Origin: Pogonophryne albipinna
Taxonomy: Eukaryota; Chordata; Actinopteri; Perciformes; Artedidraconidae
Assembly: GCA_028583405.1 (NCBI GenBank)
Contig: CM053256.1
Coordinates: 25,889,325 to 25,953,324, forward strand
Direction: 5' to 3'
DNA length: 64,000 nt
Shown: piece after piece, positions 1 through 23,559 of the stretch
Position numbering within the stretch: the stretch's first letter is position 1
Layout of the letters: every line of letters begins with the position of its first letter
The notes under the pieces: generated by a model
Database searches by the model: none
What the model saw: only the letters and a program-made list of their open reading frames with translations
Told to the model about the DNA's origin: nothing
Position numbers and translations under genes: made by a program

Positions 1-2860
1 TATATCTATGCTATTGCCTAAAAATAGCGTGATAGGTGCACTTTCAATTCTGCTGTGATAAAACGCCATCCTGTTCTAAACCACATCAAGGATTATTTCT
101 GAAGCAGTATGGAGCTGAAATAATTGTTCTCCTGCGGGTTTACCACAAGGTGAGTTCCTTTTTTTATTTCCTGCTTTTTAAACACATTTGCTCTTCAGTA
201 CAGGTTAGCTCTGAGTGTTAGTGATGCTTGCTAATGTAACAAAATGTCATATTACGTCCAAAAGACGTCAGGCATTGTTTCTGATAAGCAACTCTCTGTG
301 GGTCCACCATCCGAAATTACGTAATATCGGCAGCAAATCTGATCCGCTCGTTGTACCCCCGTACCCAGATGTCGGTACGGTGGAAAAGAGAAAGGGTTTT
401 ATTTTCTGACACTGCGTGAGTTCCCCGACACACCGGGGACACATATTTATGTAGGCCCGAGGAAAAAAAGTGTCTTCCAATTTCCTTTTTTTGTGTGAGT
501 TCCTACCTATTTAGGGTTGATAAAAAATCTTGCAATTTAGACTTTTTAAATTTAATTTATAAATGTTACAGTATGTCCACTGTAGAGGACGTCGGGACCA
601 TTTTTGTTTCAAAAGACAGCCAAAATTAACAGATAGACTATGTAACGTATTATGGTTATAGAGTGATATTAATACAATAATACATTCACCTTTATTTAAA
701 AAATAAATAAGTAATTGATCTGAACATTGCTGTTTATTTGGTCACTGAAAAACTAGTTTAGTTTTTGGTGAATCTTTCCAGATCTTCAAAGACTTTGTAG
801 TCGATGTAGTGGGAAAGTACCTCATTGACTCCAGTCGGCACGGGCTGTAGGGTCATCTTGACTAGTTTTATGGATGTGGTCTCCATTTGACCTGCTCATA
901 GAAACAAAGCTTGCATTCCTGAGGCAATTCTCATTTTTCATGTCTCCACTTAAAATAAAAACAACAATAAGACATACGTGCTACTCTTGGCCCACAGAGG
1001 ACCATGTCTTTCCAGCTCGTCCCTATCTGTCTCTTTGTATCTATCTGTGCGCTCATGGAGAGTCCTGCATCTTCCCCCCCTTCTTCTTGACCCTCTTCTA
1101 TCCCAGGTGTGAAATCCTCATCTCTCTCATCATCTGAGAGCTCAACATCTGAATCTCCCTGAACTATCTGGTACAGAAAATGTCTGCATCAGTTCCGTCT
1201 CCTGCAACAATATTGAGTCATAAAGTCCATGAAGATGGTCCTGACGTCCACTAGAATGGACATTTATAAAAGGGCTGTTATTTGAAAACTTGAATTATTG
1301 AATTGCTTTCAGAACTAATTATATAGTTCCTCACATGTTAATAAACAAGAACATATTTGATTTTCATGTTAAAAAGAACAATTATTCAACAATATTTGAC
1401 TTCTTCTCCTGCTTCTATAACATTTTGTTTTTCGTATGCCAGCCATTTTGGATGAAAAGAAAGAGGAACTTCCCAGCATGCAATTTTAACCAATGACATA
1501 TCACTGGAAAGACCAGGATGTCCTCTGTACAGCACATCAGGGATTGATAGAGTAGCTCAAAAGAGTAAAAGGAGATGCATGTTAACAAAATGTCCACTAC
1601 AGTGGACATTTTCAATGGGCTGGGTCCAAGGAGGATAAAATACATTTTTAACAATCGTAAATTCTTAATAGGTTTGTTTTTGACAAAGGAGTTTTCTTTT
1701 CTCTAACGCTTGGCCAATGCTCTGATTGAAATGTCCTGAGTCTTACATCGTATCTGAGGATCAAGGGTTAGTCTGTGTGTGACTTTTATGTGAATGTTTT
1801 CGTTTTTGAGGTTCAGCTTTATGTGTCATGTTAGCCGATCCATCTGTCTTTGTTATTTAGTATTGTCTCATCTTTTTCACAAACCTTTTTTCCCATTTTG
1901 TTGCATTCTTCTCTGAAGCACTTTTAGTGGTTTACCACACATACAAAGGGAATTTAATGTGAGACATATGGGGTGGAATAAAGACAGGAGCTCACATTTG
2001 AACCATTTATTCTCTGATCAAAGAGGGAGCCATGCAGTTTAACTGGAATTTTAATTCACAGCGGGTAAAGCTTCAAGTGACATATTTTTAGACGACTCAA
2101 ATACCACAAAAATATTAAGCTGTAGAAATGTGTCATTCAGACGGTAAACATCAGCTTTATTAAACTCCTTTATCTTTTGCTTCACTGCTGTGCTATTCAG
2201 CAATTTGCATGGACAGGTACTTACAATTAAAATATATATTTACATACTTCAGTCCATTTACATCAAACAGCTTCCTGAATCCAGTCCGAAAACTATTGGC
2301 TGGCAGATATTTGTAATCCCTCTAATAAAAGCAGAAACACTTATCTCACAAAAACAGACACAACAAATCAATCACTCCTGCAGCAGGACGGTTGCTTTGT
2401 CATTTCACTCAAACTTTTTTTTAAAACTCCTCCAATGGAACAAAGAGATGTGTTCAACTTAATAAACTTTATCAGTTCTTATAAAAACCCCTTTGACTCT
2501 ACTGTAATAATGACTGCGGATGATTGCAAGCTGTAGTGATCATTGTATTCCTTGATAATGACGTAGCTTATAGAAAATATGAATCTGATAAACATCTATT
2601 CATGACTTAACTGTTAATGTGAGCAGCCAGATATCTTTTTCATAACCCAATATTACCAGCATAAGAAATAGAAAAACATAAACTCTACTCGAAATATGTC
2701 TTCTGTCTGTGCTTTAACCGGTCGAAAACTCTCTGTCAACTGAGAATTCTTTGCAAATATTCAAAGAATGAATGTAATTTTAAACATATTTGCATAAACA
2801 GTAATTATCATAAGGGTCAAGGTGACATTAGCCTGACCAAACAATCCAACAATGTGGGAG
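1..2860. other. Intergenic sequence downstream of gask1a, no gene recognised
   Basis: AT-rich sequence with only short random-looking ORFs. A short motif, TGTCCACT...AGTGGACA-like, recurs at about 571, 1248 and 1591, which hints at old MITE sequence. I could not define element ends. Confidence 0.4.
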
Positions 2861-2867
2861 CTGTAGC

Positions 2868-2975
2868 TTACAGCGAACTGGTAACGGCTAAAAGCTAACT
2901 GGTAACAGATTACAGTTAACAGCTAACTGGTAACTTTAAACGGCTAACAGCTAACCCATAAGGGCAAACAGCTAA
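2868..2975. repeat. Degenerate minisatellite (AGCTAACTGGTAAC-like)
   Basis: About seven imperfect copies of a 12-20 bp unit containing GCTAAC and GGTAAC in tandem. It lies just beyond the 3' end of gask1a. Confidence 0.6.
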
Positions 2976-3246
2976 CTCTTACATTGTGTCTTGGTGCCCC
3001 TGCTTGCTGTCAATACATGTACACTGAATATCGTAGCTTTTTAGCAAATATTTAAATACCTCTGAAGGTCATATTTGACTGTTAACTGGATGACCTCGTG
3101 ATTTAAGTAGACTTTGATAGATTGGTCCATGTACCCTGAGGTTGTCATTGCGTTACATTGAGTGTCTGCTGAGCTCTTTGATTGGCTGAACCATTACCAT
3201 TTTTTAGGCTTCTGTCACTCAAAACCTATTTTGCTGCAGTATGATC

Positions 3247-3252
3247 TTTATT
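3247..3252 (-). terminator. Candidate poly(A) signal of gask1a
   Basis: AATAAA on the minus strand (TTTATT on plus) lies about 71 bp after the gask1a stop. It is the first canonical hexamer downstream. A 3'UTR this short is plausible, but a more distal site cannot be excluded. Confidence 0.45.
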
Positions 3253-3322
3253 TGATTTAAATGTCATCTTTAAAATCAGCTTATCAACCAGCATGGTGTG
3301 TTTCAGTTGTTGGCTCAGCCGG

Positions 3323-14574
<11,252 letters not shown>

Positions 14575-14583
14575 GCGCCAGGC

Positions 14584-15890
14584 CTGTGAGAAAAAAATAG
14601 ACGAAAAGAACCATGATTATAACGGGGTGGTAGCATACATTTCAAAGATAGCTTTTGCACTAGACAGAATGTAGCGCTCAGATTCCAGAGGGGTTAACCA
14701 AAGGCTGCACTGAGAGCAACTGAGTCACACTGAACATGGGAAGGGAGCAAAACACACTGTGCAGAGGAGTGAAATCACAACAGACATGTGTAACCTTTGA
14801 GAATTTGCTGACAGAGGGAGCATAGCTTAAACATCTATACAATTCTGAATATACAAGTATCAGAATATAAAGCTTGTTGAGGCCTGCTCTGTGTTTCTTG
14901 TAATTTCCAGCTGAATAGGACTTATCCAGGTGAGACTAATATAATTGTGCTGTTCATACATGCAATGCACAACAACAAGAAAAAGCCTGCCTCTGACTGC
15001 TCCCCCTCCCTTCCCCTATTTCTGTGGATGCAGAGTGAAGGAATGTTTCACACCATTGAGCTGTCTTCCACATCTCAGTGCTGTTAACAACTTTCCCATG
15101 TCCCTACACCTGTGAAAGTTTTCCATTATTATTTCCAACAGCTGGAATGCCCTGAACCTGTCTCCCACGCTTTTTTTTTATAGGAGCAGGATCCCAATGT
15201 GAGACTCAAATACGTATATATCTTACCATTGTTAACATCGTTTTACTATGTCATGGTGAGGTGGTCCACCAGGTGGAGGTGAACTCTGGCAGCTAAAGTA
15301 CCTTGTAGGGAGTTAACGAAGTAATGTTACTGAGTCTTTGCTGCATCACACTAAAGGAATGGGATTATTGCTGAGAGGCTGCTAACCTCTGAATGCTGTA
15401 TGTCTTTCATAGCAAATCTGAAGATTGCCTACCTCTGTCTCACTCCAGCAGCATGAGGGAGGTGGTAACACTCATAGTGCTTATATTTCTTTACCTTTTC
15501 TAAAACAAAAATCTTATATCTACAACAATAACTTGATGAACAAATGAGTGATGGACAGAAAATGATAAGTAAACTACTTTGATTGTCATTTAATTGCTTA
15601 GGGTGTTATTGATTTACTTGTCTCCCAGTGGTCTGCAGTCCCTCCTGCGTTAAACGTTTTTCAAACCCTGTTTAGATTTAGCCACGGCCACTTCGGAATG
15701 GCGAAAGCATTGATGTACATCAATGCGACTGAGTATGGATGTTTGATGTCCCCTTCTCAACAACTCTCAAGTAATCTCACGTCTATTCTGGCACAAAATT
15801 TGATCAATTTACTGTTTATCAGACTACAAACAGTTAGATAACTACCCTGTCCTGTGGTCCCTGTCCCTCACTTCCTGCCGTGTAAGGCTG
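14584..15890. other. Upstream of gask1a, no exon recognised
   Basis: This should contain the promoter and any first exon of gask1a. I see no convincing CpG island, TATA box or short coding exon. Confidence 0.35.
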
Positions 15891-15894
15891 TTAA

Positions 15895-16530
15895 GCCCCG
15901 GACACACCAAGCCGATTTTGGCCGTCAATGGATGTCAGGCCGACGATGAGCGTCCTGTCGCCCTACTCAGATTGGTGTGTCCGCACCGTCGTGTCTTTTC
16001 GGCCGTGCCGACACCTTTTTGGTCGAAAGCCAAATCGGCCAAAGGCTGTCGGTCAAATAAATCACTCTGATTGGCTGTTCAGCTAGCGAATCAGTGCATG
16101 AGGAGCGAAACGGAAGTTAGGGACCCAAACAAACTATTAAGAAGGCAAATCTGAGATTTTATTTAACTCCAGCTCTCGACACAGGTTTGGGTTCAGGAAA
16201 GCCTCATGAGCTTCTCGTTGTAGAGTGAAAATGGAACGCACACGCTATTTGTTGTTTGTTTATATCACGCAGTCTGTTCTTCTTCTCTCGGTGTATCACG
16301 CAGTCTGTCTTCCGGTTGTTGCCTCTTTTGAATGACACACTACCGCCGCCTGCTGGTAAGGAGAGTTATTGCCACTCACGCATGCGCAGTTCGTACGTGC
16401 TACTTGGCCGTCGGCTGAAGTCTTTGCGGTGTGTTCCAGTGCGACTGTTGGCCAAGACGCAGAGACGTGAGGCGACACAACAGTCGGGTCCGTCTGTGTG
16501 AGTTCTTTGGTGTCAGCTTGGTGTGTCCCT
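15895..16530. mobile_element. TTAA MITE, first of two adjacent related copies
   Basis: The left end GCCCCGGACACACCAAGCC is preceded by TTAA (15891-15894). An inward right end, GTCAGCTTGGTGTGTCC, lies at 16512-16528. The interior has the GGCCGTGCCGACACC and TTCAGCTAGCGAATCAGTGCATG blocks shared with the neighbour. TTAA suggests the piggyBac or Kolobok type, but since TTAA is palindromic it could also belong to the repeat itself. Confidence 0.65.
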
Positions 16531-17012
16531 ACCTTTACACACCGAGCCGATTATCGGCGTCGATAGATGTCGGGTTTTTCGGCCGTGCCGACACCTTCCA
16601 CCGCCGATTCGACATGTCGAATCGGCTGTCAGCCAGAGAAATCACTCTGATTGGCTGTTCAGCTTAGCGAATCGGTGCATGAGAAGCGAAACGGAAGTGA
16701 GGGACCCAAACAAACTATTAAGAAGGCAAATCTGAGATTTCATTTAACTCCAGCTCTCGACACAGGTTCGGGAAAGTCCCATGCACTGATTCGCTAGCTA
16801 AACAGCCAATCGGAGTGATTTATTTGACCGACAGCCTTTGGCCGATTGCCTACCGATTCGACATAGAATCGGTAGGTTTTCGGCCAAAAAGATGTCGGCA
16901 CGGCCGAAAAGACACAACGGTGCAGGACACACCAATCTGAGTAGGGCGACAAGACGCTCATCGTCGGCCTGACATCCATCGACGGCCAAAATCGGCTTGG
17001 TGTGTCCGGGGC
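16531..17012. mobile_element. TTAA MITE, second adjacent copy
   Basis: The left end is a diverged ACACACCGAGCCGATTATCGG. The right end GGCTTGGTGTGTCCGGGGC is followed by TTAA (17013-17016). The right arm (about 16780-17012) is the reverse complement of 15895-16110, so the outer arms of the pair can fold on each other. The arms carry GGCCGTGCCGACACC in opposite orientations. Confidence 0.65.
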
Positions 17013-17016
17013 TTAA

Positions 17017-18095
17017 GAGGCTTAAAGCCTCTTACACATCAAACTGACAACTTCCGTGGGGGGTGAGTGGACTGCAGCTCCAGAGACGCACCTTCGTTAG
17101 CCGCTTTAGCAAATCCTGCTGCAATACCTTACAGCAGTTTTGGGCAAGCTGAATATTTGTGTGTTGGAAAGTTACCAATTACATATAATCAAGTACTGTA
17201 CTTATGTTGTTGTTATTATTATTATAACATAATAATACATAATTATACAGTATATATTATGTTGTTTTTTATACTTGTTTCCTAATTTATTCTTCTTAAA
17301 TCCATGTTAAATTAATATTAAACGATTAGAAACATTACCTCAGCTCTGTATAACTTTGATCATCACATCGTCCTCATATTTTAAATGCAACCCGGTATCA
17401 CGGCAAGACGTGAACATGTGACGATTTACCATGCTGGGAGACGTGAAGATGTCACGATTTCGTCCCTTCAAACGTGACAGTTACACAGCATTGTTAACCC
17501 ATGTTAACCAGTGGAGAAATACCCGGAAATGCCAAGCAAATGCTACCCCGAAGGTCGGTTGTTATTGTCAATATTAATATAATAATGATTTATTTTTTAA
17601 TAGTCACACTCGATTACACCGATTTTCTTGTTGCCCCAGCTGGCCGACACCTCTTTCAGCAGAAACAACGGCTACATTAATGTATTAAATCAATGTTAAT
17701 CCATGCGTGTGGATGTGGAATTAACGGACGTGACGTTGTGCGATTGCGTTGCCAGGCAACAGCTTCGGTTCATGTTAATTTACAAACTCTTCAACTACAA
17801 CCGTAGTTATATTAAAAACATGTTAGAAGGCCTCACAAAATACTTGAATGTAAATTTAAATTAAAATGTGAAGGAATGTGTGTATAACAAAATACATCCG
17901 TCATAAACGAAACCGGAAACATATAGGCAAGATCCTCAGCTAGATGATTGGATGGTTTAGCCGCAATGCGTGCTGAGATTTGGTGTTTATGCGATGTGAA
18001 ATAAGAAATAATAAGAAATACTGTAAAGCCACATCATACAAACACCAGAAGAGTTGTGTGTTAATGCACACACACATATTCCCCGTATAACCATC
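17017..18095. other. Intergenic, fragment of the 44-kb inverted-repeat family
   Basis: About 17905-18010 resembles 44340-44520 (AACCGGAAAC...GATCCTCAGCTA...TTAGCCGCAATGC). The rest shows nothing I can name. Confidence 0.45.
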
Positions 18096-18169
18096 CCTCC
18101 TCCTGATGGAGCAGGTGTCTAAAAGCTGTCTTTCCTCTCTCTTTTTATATCGCTGTTCTTCTCTTCCAG

Positions 18170-19192
18170 CTCAGGGCTGCAGGAAAGTATTCAGCATTAT
18201 GTTGAGACATGCAACAAGTTCTGCAGATAGCCAGCTAGCCTCTGGAGAGGAGGAGTGCAGGGGAATCACATACAGAACAACACCAAAGTACTCTGTTTTC
18301 CCAAGGATGTGGTATCTGACTTGGCTGAGAAGATCCTGCATATTGGGGCTGAACATCCGACTGTGAAGAATGTGGTACTGCACATTGGAACAAATGATGT
18401 TGTGAAACAAGAGTCAGAAGTGCTGAAAGAAGACTTTAAATGTTTGTTGAAACTGTCAGCTCTCTAAATGCAGAGGTGTTCATCAGTGGCCCTCTATCGC
18501 CAGTCAGAAGAGGAGTGGAGAGATTCAGCAGATTGTTTGCACTGAACACCTGGCTTTCAACTGTCTGTACTGACCATTCTGTCAATTTTATTGACAATTT
18601 TAACTTTTTCTGGGATCGCAGACATCTTTTCAAGGCAAATGGAGTTTGCCTGAACAAGTCAGGAGTGAAATTGTTTATCTCTAACATATTCAACTGCCTG
18701 CGTCATCAATCTGTTCCCTCTGCCAAGGACAAGCGGCAAGAGGAATCAAAACAGGAGAAAGACACAACACATCGCGCAGAAAACCCTGAAGAAGTATCAC
18801 TGCATCCGCCTGAGGAATGTTCTGATTATGGGAGACCTATGACACAAATGGAGGAGTCTCCAGTGCCCGTCACCCTCCCTGTCAACGCCTTTGAGGATAC
18901 TCTTCATTCATCCCCCAGCTCTCTCTACTCTCCGCTCACCCTTTCACCCTCGCCCGCCCCCCTGGAGTTCGATGACCACATGAAGGCGACACGCAGGATT
19001 GGCAGCATGTCCTTTACCCCCGCCCCTCAACGACGCCCACCAAAATCACCGAAGCAGAGATGCGCACCATCTCCCCCGGCTTACAGTGTAGCCCTCACCC
19101 TGGCCTCCTATGATGAGAGGAGCAGGGTGGTGGGTCCTCCCTCCCCTTCAAAGCCTGATAGGGCTGTGTGTGTACAAAACGCTGCAAACTGA
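18170..19192 (+). pseudogene. LINE ORF1 with SGNH-esterase-like domain, frameshifted
   Basis: The first part reads VVLHIGTNDV, the block with the catalytic-triad context of SGNH hydrolases. After a frame change near 18440-18465 it continues with EVFISGPLSPVRR, FNFFWDR and KANGVCLNKSGVKLF (the D/H-containing final block in this family usually follows a DG-x-H-L pattern). A Pro/Ser-rich tail ends at a stop at 19190-19192. Esterase-type ORF1 proteins are known from CR1/L2 LINEs. The N-terminal part is also out of frame, so the original start cannot be fixed. Confidence 0.75.
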
Positions 19193-19246
19193 TATCTGCT
19201 GGGTCCAGGCTCAAGGGCGTATGGCACTCTCAACTCTTTCCAGGAC

Positions 19247-22240
19247 ATGCCGGGGCCCTGCCTGCCTGTAGCTTTGCCGATATCTGTGTTGATAGGTAAT
19301 AGATTAAGAGCGGTGAATCATCTTAGATACAGGAAGCGCTCAAACGTTTGTGTGAGTTTATCTAATTTAGCAGTGATTCCATGTCAGCCACAGCTTGTTA
19401 CAAAAAACCTGACTGATAGTGTGTTTAACTAACTTAAACTAGCTTTATTAAATGTCAGGTCTTTGGCAGGAAAAACATTTTTAATCAATGATTTTATCAC
19501 TGAGCACAATCTCGATTTTATGTTTTTAACAGAAACTTGGATTGAACAAAATAACAGTGCAGCTGTTCTTATCGAATCAACCCCTCCCAACTTTAGTTTT
19601 ATGAGTCAGGAAAGAATGCATAAGAAAGGGGGTGGAGTTGCTATTCTGTTCAATGATTCCCTTCAATGCAGGAAGACATCTTATGGGAACTTTGCTTCTT
19701 TTGAATATGTGGCCCTTCAGCTGAAATGCTCCTCTCGAGCTCTGTTCCTAAATATCTATAGACCACCCACATACTGTGCAAGCTTTTTTGATGATTTTAC
19801 CGAACTGCTGTCTATAGTGTGTATTGACTTTGACCGTCTAGTCATTGTTGGTGATTTTAACATCCATGTTGACAACCCCCAGGACAGAGGGGCAAAATAA
19901 CTGTTTTGTGTTCTTGATAGCTATGGACTGACTCAGCATGTGACGGAGCCCACGCACAATAAGGGGCACACTCTGGACTTAATTATCTCAAAGGGTCTGA
20001 ATATCTCTAAGGTTGTGGTGACTGATGTTGCACTCTCTGACCATTCCTGTGTTTTCTTTGAGAGCTCTATTTCTGTTCACAAACATTTTCAGAAAGAGGT
20101 AACCACAAAGCGATATTTAACTGAAAATACTAGGGAAATGTTTACTCAGAATCTTTCTTCCACACTTGCCCCTGCTAACATCTCAGTAAATGAGCTAGTA
20201 GATCATTTTAATTCAAAAATTAAAAATGTTATAGATGCCACTGCTCCAACTAAGGTAAAGGAAGTGTCTGGCAAGAAAATATCTCGATGGAGAAAGGCCA
20301 TGACCGTGAAAACAGAAAAAAGAGAATGTCGAAAAGCTGAAAGCAGGTGGCGAAAAACAAATCTCCAGGTTCACTTTGAAATCTATAAAGAGAGACTTGG
20401 CCTTTATAATTTGGAATTGAAAAACGCACGACAATCGTTCTTCTCTGACATCATTACCAAAAACAAAAACAACGCACGTGCCTTGTTTGCTACCGTCGAC
20501 AGACTAACTAACCCCCCAGTGTCAGTAGCCTCTGAATTTCTATCCACCAGGGCGTGCAATGATTTTGCCTCCTTCTTCACTGACAAAATTCAGAAAATCA
20601 GACAAGCAGTCAGTGCCTCTGCATCAGGAACAGCAAATGTGTTGTCTCTGTGTCCACTTAACATCAATTCAAACACCATGACACAATTCCATCAGATTAA
20701 TGATAAAAACCTAGAGGACATTATTCAACTTCTGAAATCCTCCTCCTGCTGCCTTGATATTATTCCAACAGGATTTTTTAAAGATGTTTTGCCTTGCATG
20801 GCCTCAGATCTACTTCATATAGTAAACAAATCTCTTCACACAGGTATTTTTCCACAGGCCCTGAAAACTGTAGTCATTAAACCGCTCTTAAAAAAGAATA
20901 ATCTAGATGCTTCAGTAATGAACAATTACAGGCCCATATCAAACCTCCCATTTCTATGTAAAATCATTGAAAAAGTAGTTTTTCAACAGTTGAGTAATTT
21001 CTTGCATTTAAATAACTGTTTGGATGTGTTCCAGTCAGGCTTTCGTCCAAACCACAGCACTGAGACTGCTCTTGTAAAGGTCTTTAATGACATCCACTTA
21101 AACACAGACAGTGGCAGAACTTCAGTGTTAGTATTATTAGATCTCAGTGCTGCGTTTGACACTGTTGACCACAGCATATTACTAGACCGACTGGAAAACT
21201 GGGTGGGACTTTCGGAAACAGTTCTCAATTGGTTTGAATCCTACTTAAAGGACAGAAACAACTTTGTTTCTATAGGTAAATACACATCTGAGTTGACAAA
21301 TATGACATGTGGGGTACCTCAAGGCTCCATCTTGGGGCCTCTTCTCTTTAACGTCTACATGCTACCACTGGCTCAGATAATGAAGAACAACAAAATAAGT
21401 TACCATAACTATGCGGATGACACACAAATTTACGTAACAATTTCACCAGGAGACTATGCACCAATTCAAACACTGAGTAAGTGCATTGAACAAATCAATG
21501 ACTGGATGTGTCAGAACTTTCTCCAATTAAACAAAGATAAAACTGAGGTAATGGTTTTTGGAGCCAAGGCAGAACGTATAAAAGTTAGCACTGAGCTTCA
21601 GTCTGCAATGTTCAAAACAACAGATAAAGCCAGAAATCTAGGTGTAGTCATGGACTCTGACCTGAGTTTCAACAGTCACATTAAAACAGTTACTAAATCA
21701 GCCTACTATCACCTAAAGAATATATCTAGGATTAAAAGACTAATGTCACAGCAGGATTTGGAAAAACTTGTCCATGCTTTTATCTTCAGTAGACTCGACA
21801 ACTGCAATGGTGTCTTCACAGGTCTCACTAAAAAATCTATTAGAAAGCTGCAGCTGATTCAGAACGCCGCTGCTTGAGTCCTCACTAACACTAAGAAAGT
21901 GGATCACATCACTCCTGTTCTGAAGTCTTTACACTGGCTTCCTGTGTGTCAAAGAATAGATTTCAAAAATACTGCTGCTGGTTTATAAAGCACTGAATGG
22001 TTTAGGCCCAAAATACATTTCTGACCTCCTGCTAAATTATGAACCATCCAGATCTCTCAGGTCTTCAGGGACTGGTCAGCTTTCTGTCCCCAGAGTCAGA
22101 ACTAAACATGGTAAAGCAGCGTTCAGTTATTATGCTCCAAATATCTGGAACAAACTCCCAGAAACCTGCAGGTCCGCTGCAACTCTGACTACTTTTAAAT
22201 CCAGGCTGAAGACTTTTCTTTTTGTCGCTGCTTTTAATTG
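19247..22240 (+). pseudogene. LINE ORF2, endonuclease plus reverse transcriptase, broken
   Basis: One frame runs from about 19247 to 21877 with only two stops, TAA at 19430-19432 and TAA at 19898-19900. The endonuclease part shows LLNVRSLAGK, LTETW, GGGVAI, YRPP, VGDFNIH and the SDHS motif. The reverse transcriptase part shows YRPISNLPF, SGFRPNHSTETAL, LLDLSAAFDTVDH, GVPQGSILGP and the catalytic YADDTQ (about 21409-21426). The stop at 21875 (TGA) replaces a likely CGA in the QNAAAR motif. The reading resumes with HITPVLKSLHWLP, shifts by one base near 21970, and ends with TTFKSRLKTFLF near 22240. Confidence 0.88.
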
Positions 22241-22440
22241 AACTATTCATATCTTAGACTGCACTGTAACTTTTATCCATGTATTTTTTTCTTTTAATGT
22301 TTCTTTTATTCACTTTTCTTTTTAATGACTGATTTTAAATGCCATTTTCTTAATGTCTTTCATTTTTTGTAAAGCACTTTGAATTGCCTTGTGTTGAAAA
22401 GTGCTATATAAATAAACTTGCCTTGCCTTGCCTTGTCTTA

Positions 22441-22965
22441 CAGGAGGAACTTATGAGTCACACAAACAACTATAAGAGGATTAACATAAGAAGCATGCCC
22501 CAAGGGGGAATCCTGTCCAACAACCGCTGGAAACAAGCCATCAGGTTGGGAGTGATTACAAACACTGAGTTATATTTCTGAAAGGACTCAAAGGGCACAT
22601 AGTTGGCAGTCAGTTTATATTTTGCCAAATCATTTAGGTGCAAAAACAGGCTTTCCTAAAACCCATAAACAAATCTTCATGACAGAAAGCCTCACATTGA
22701 CAACCCAGTTACATTTGAGTTGTTAAGTCTTAATTTCTTAAAGATAGAATAGGGCTCACTTCATCATATTCCATCTTTCTGTTTGACTGGCAGAAAGTCG
22801 GCAGGTGTTACCAATTTCCTCAGAGACACTTTGGGCAAAGGCAATCACTTACTCTAGTGCAAAAAAAATGGACAAGAATGTAGTCAAATAGGGATCACTT
22901 TATTACAGGGTATGGTTGTATTATTTCATTTGTTGCATCCTCATCTCAGACTTTGCACCACGCAT
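22441..22965. other. Intergenic, nothing recognised
   Basis: No ORF with a family pattern and no clear repeat ends. Confidence 0.4.
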
Positions 22966-22967
22966 CA

Positions 22968-23330
22968 ATCAATCAATCAATGTTTATTTATATAGCCCGA
23001 TATCACAAATGTTACATTTGTCTCAGTGGACTTCACAGTTTGTACAAAATATTAGTATGACAATACGACACCCTCTGTCCTTAGACCCTCACATCGTACA
23101 AGGAAAAACTTCCGGAGAAAACCCACAGTTTTAAAGGGAAAAATGGGAGAAACCTCAGGGAGAGCAACAGTGGAGGGATCCCTCTCCCAGGACGGACAGA
23201 CGTGCAATAGATGCCGTGTGTAAATTGAAAAGATAATACATTTGCAACATAGGTAGTCCAAATGTTTGGAAATGCATGTGTGTATAATAGGAAGATGAAT
23301 CCACGAGGATATCCATCCAGGACCTATGAT
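22968..23330 (-). mobile_element. LINE/SINE 3' end of a fish dispersed repeat
   Basis: Read on the minus strand it ends in GGGCTATATAAATAAACATTG followed by ATTG repeats, an L2-type tail. The body (about 23066-23280) is about 90% identical by eye to 29636-29850, including CTCACATCGTACAAGGAAAA and GGGATCCCTCTCCCAGGA. Confidence 0.7.
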
Positions 23331-23559
23331 CCAGGACCACAGCCACGACTCAAGATCCAGGGCTCGCGATGCAGGACACAGGACCGCAGGATCATCCATG
23401 TCTCCGGATCCCAGCGTATATAGACACCAAAAATGCATCCAGCACTTATTGTGAAAGACACAATGCATTCACATGCATGAAAGCATACGGTAAAGAAGAT
23501 AAGGCAGCAGTATTGTCTGGAGCAGGAGCAAACATGCCTGATGTAGATCTATACATTAT

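Larger units (their letters stand above)
18100..22440 (+). mobile_element. L2-like non-LTR retrotransposon, nearly full length, inactive
   Basis: It contains an ORF1 with SGNH/GDSL-esterase features, then an ORF2 with an apurinic endonuclease and reverse transcriptase, then a 3' tail GTGCTATATAAATAAACTTG followed by CTTGC repeats. The short tandem 3' repeat, rather than poly(A), is typical of L2/CR1 elements. The 5' limit is uncertain, and I found no clear target duplication. Two in-frame stops in ORF2, a CGA-to-TGA type stop and two frameshifts make this copy dead. Confidence 0.85.

Noticed and set aside
870..1640. Possible piggyBac transposase remnant (acidic Ser/Asp stretch on minus, recurring TGTCCACT motifs)
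   Set aside because: No DDE-domain motif and no terminal repeats could be defined.
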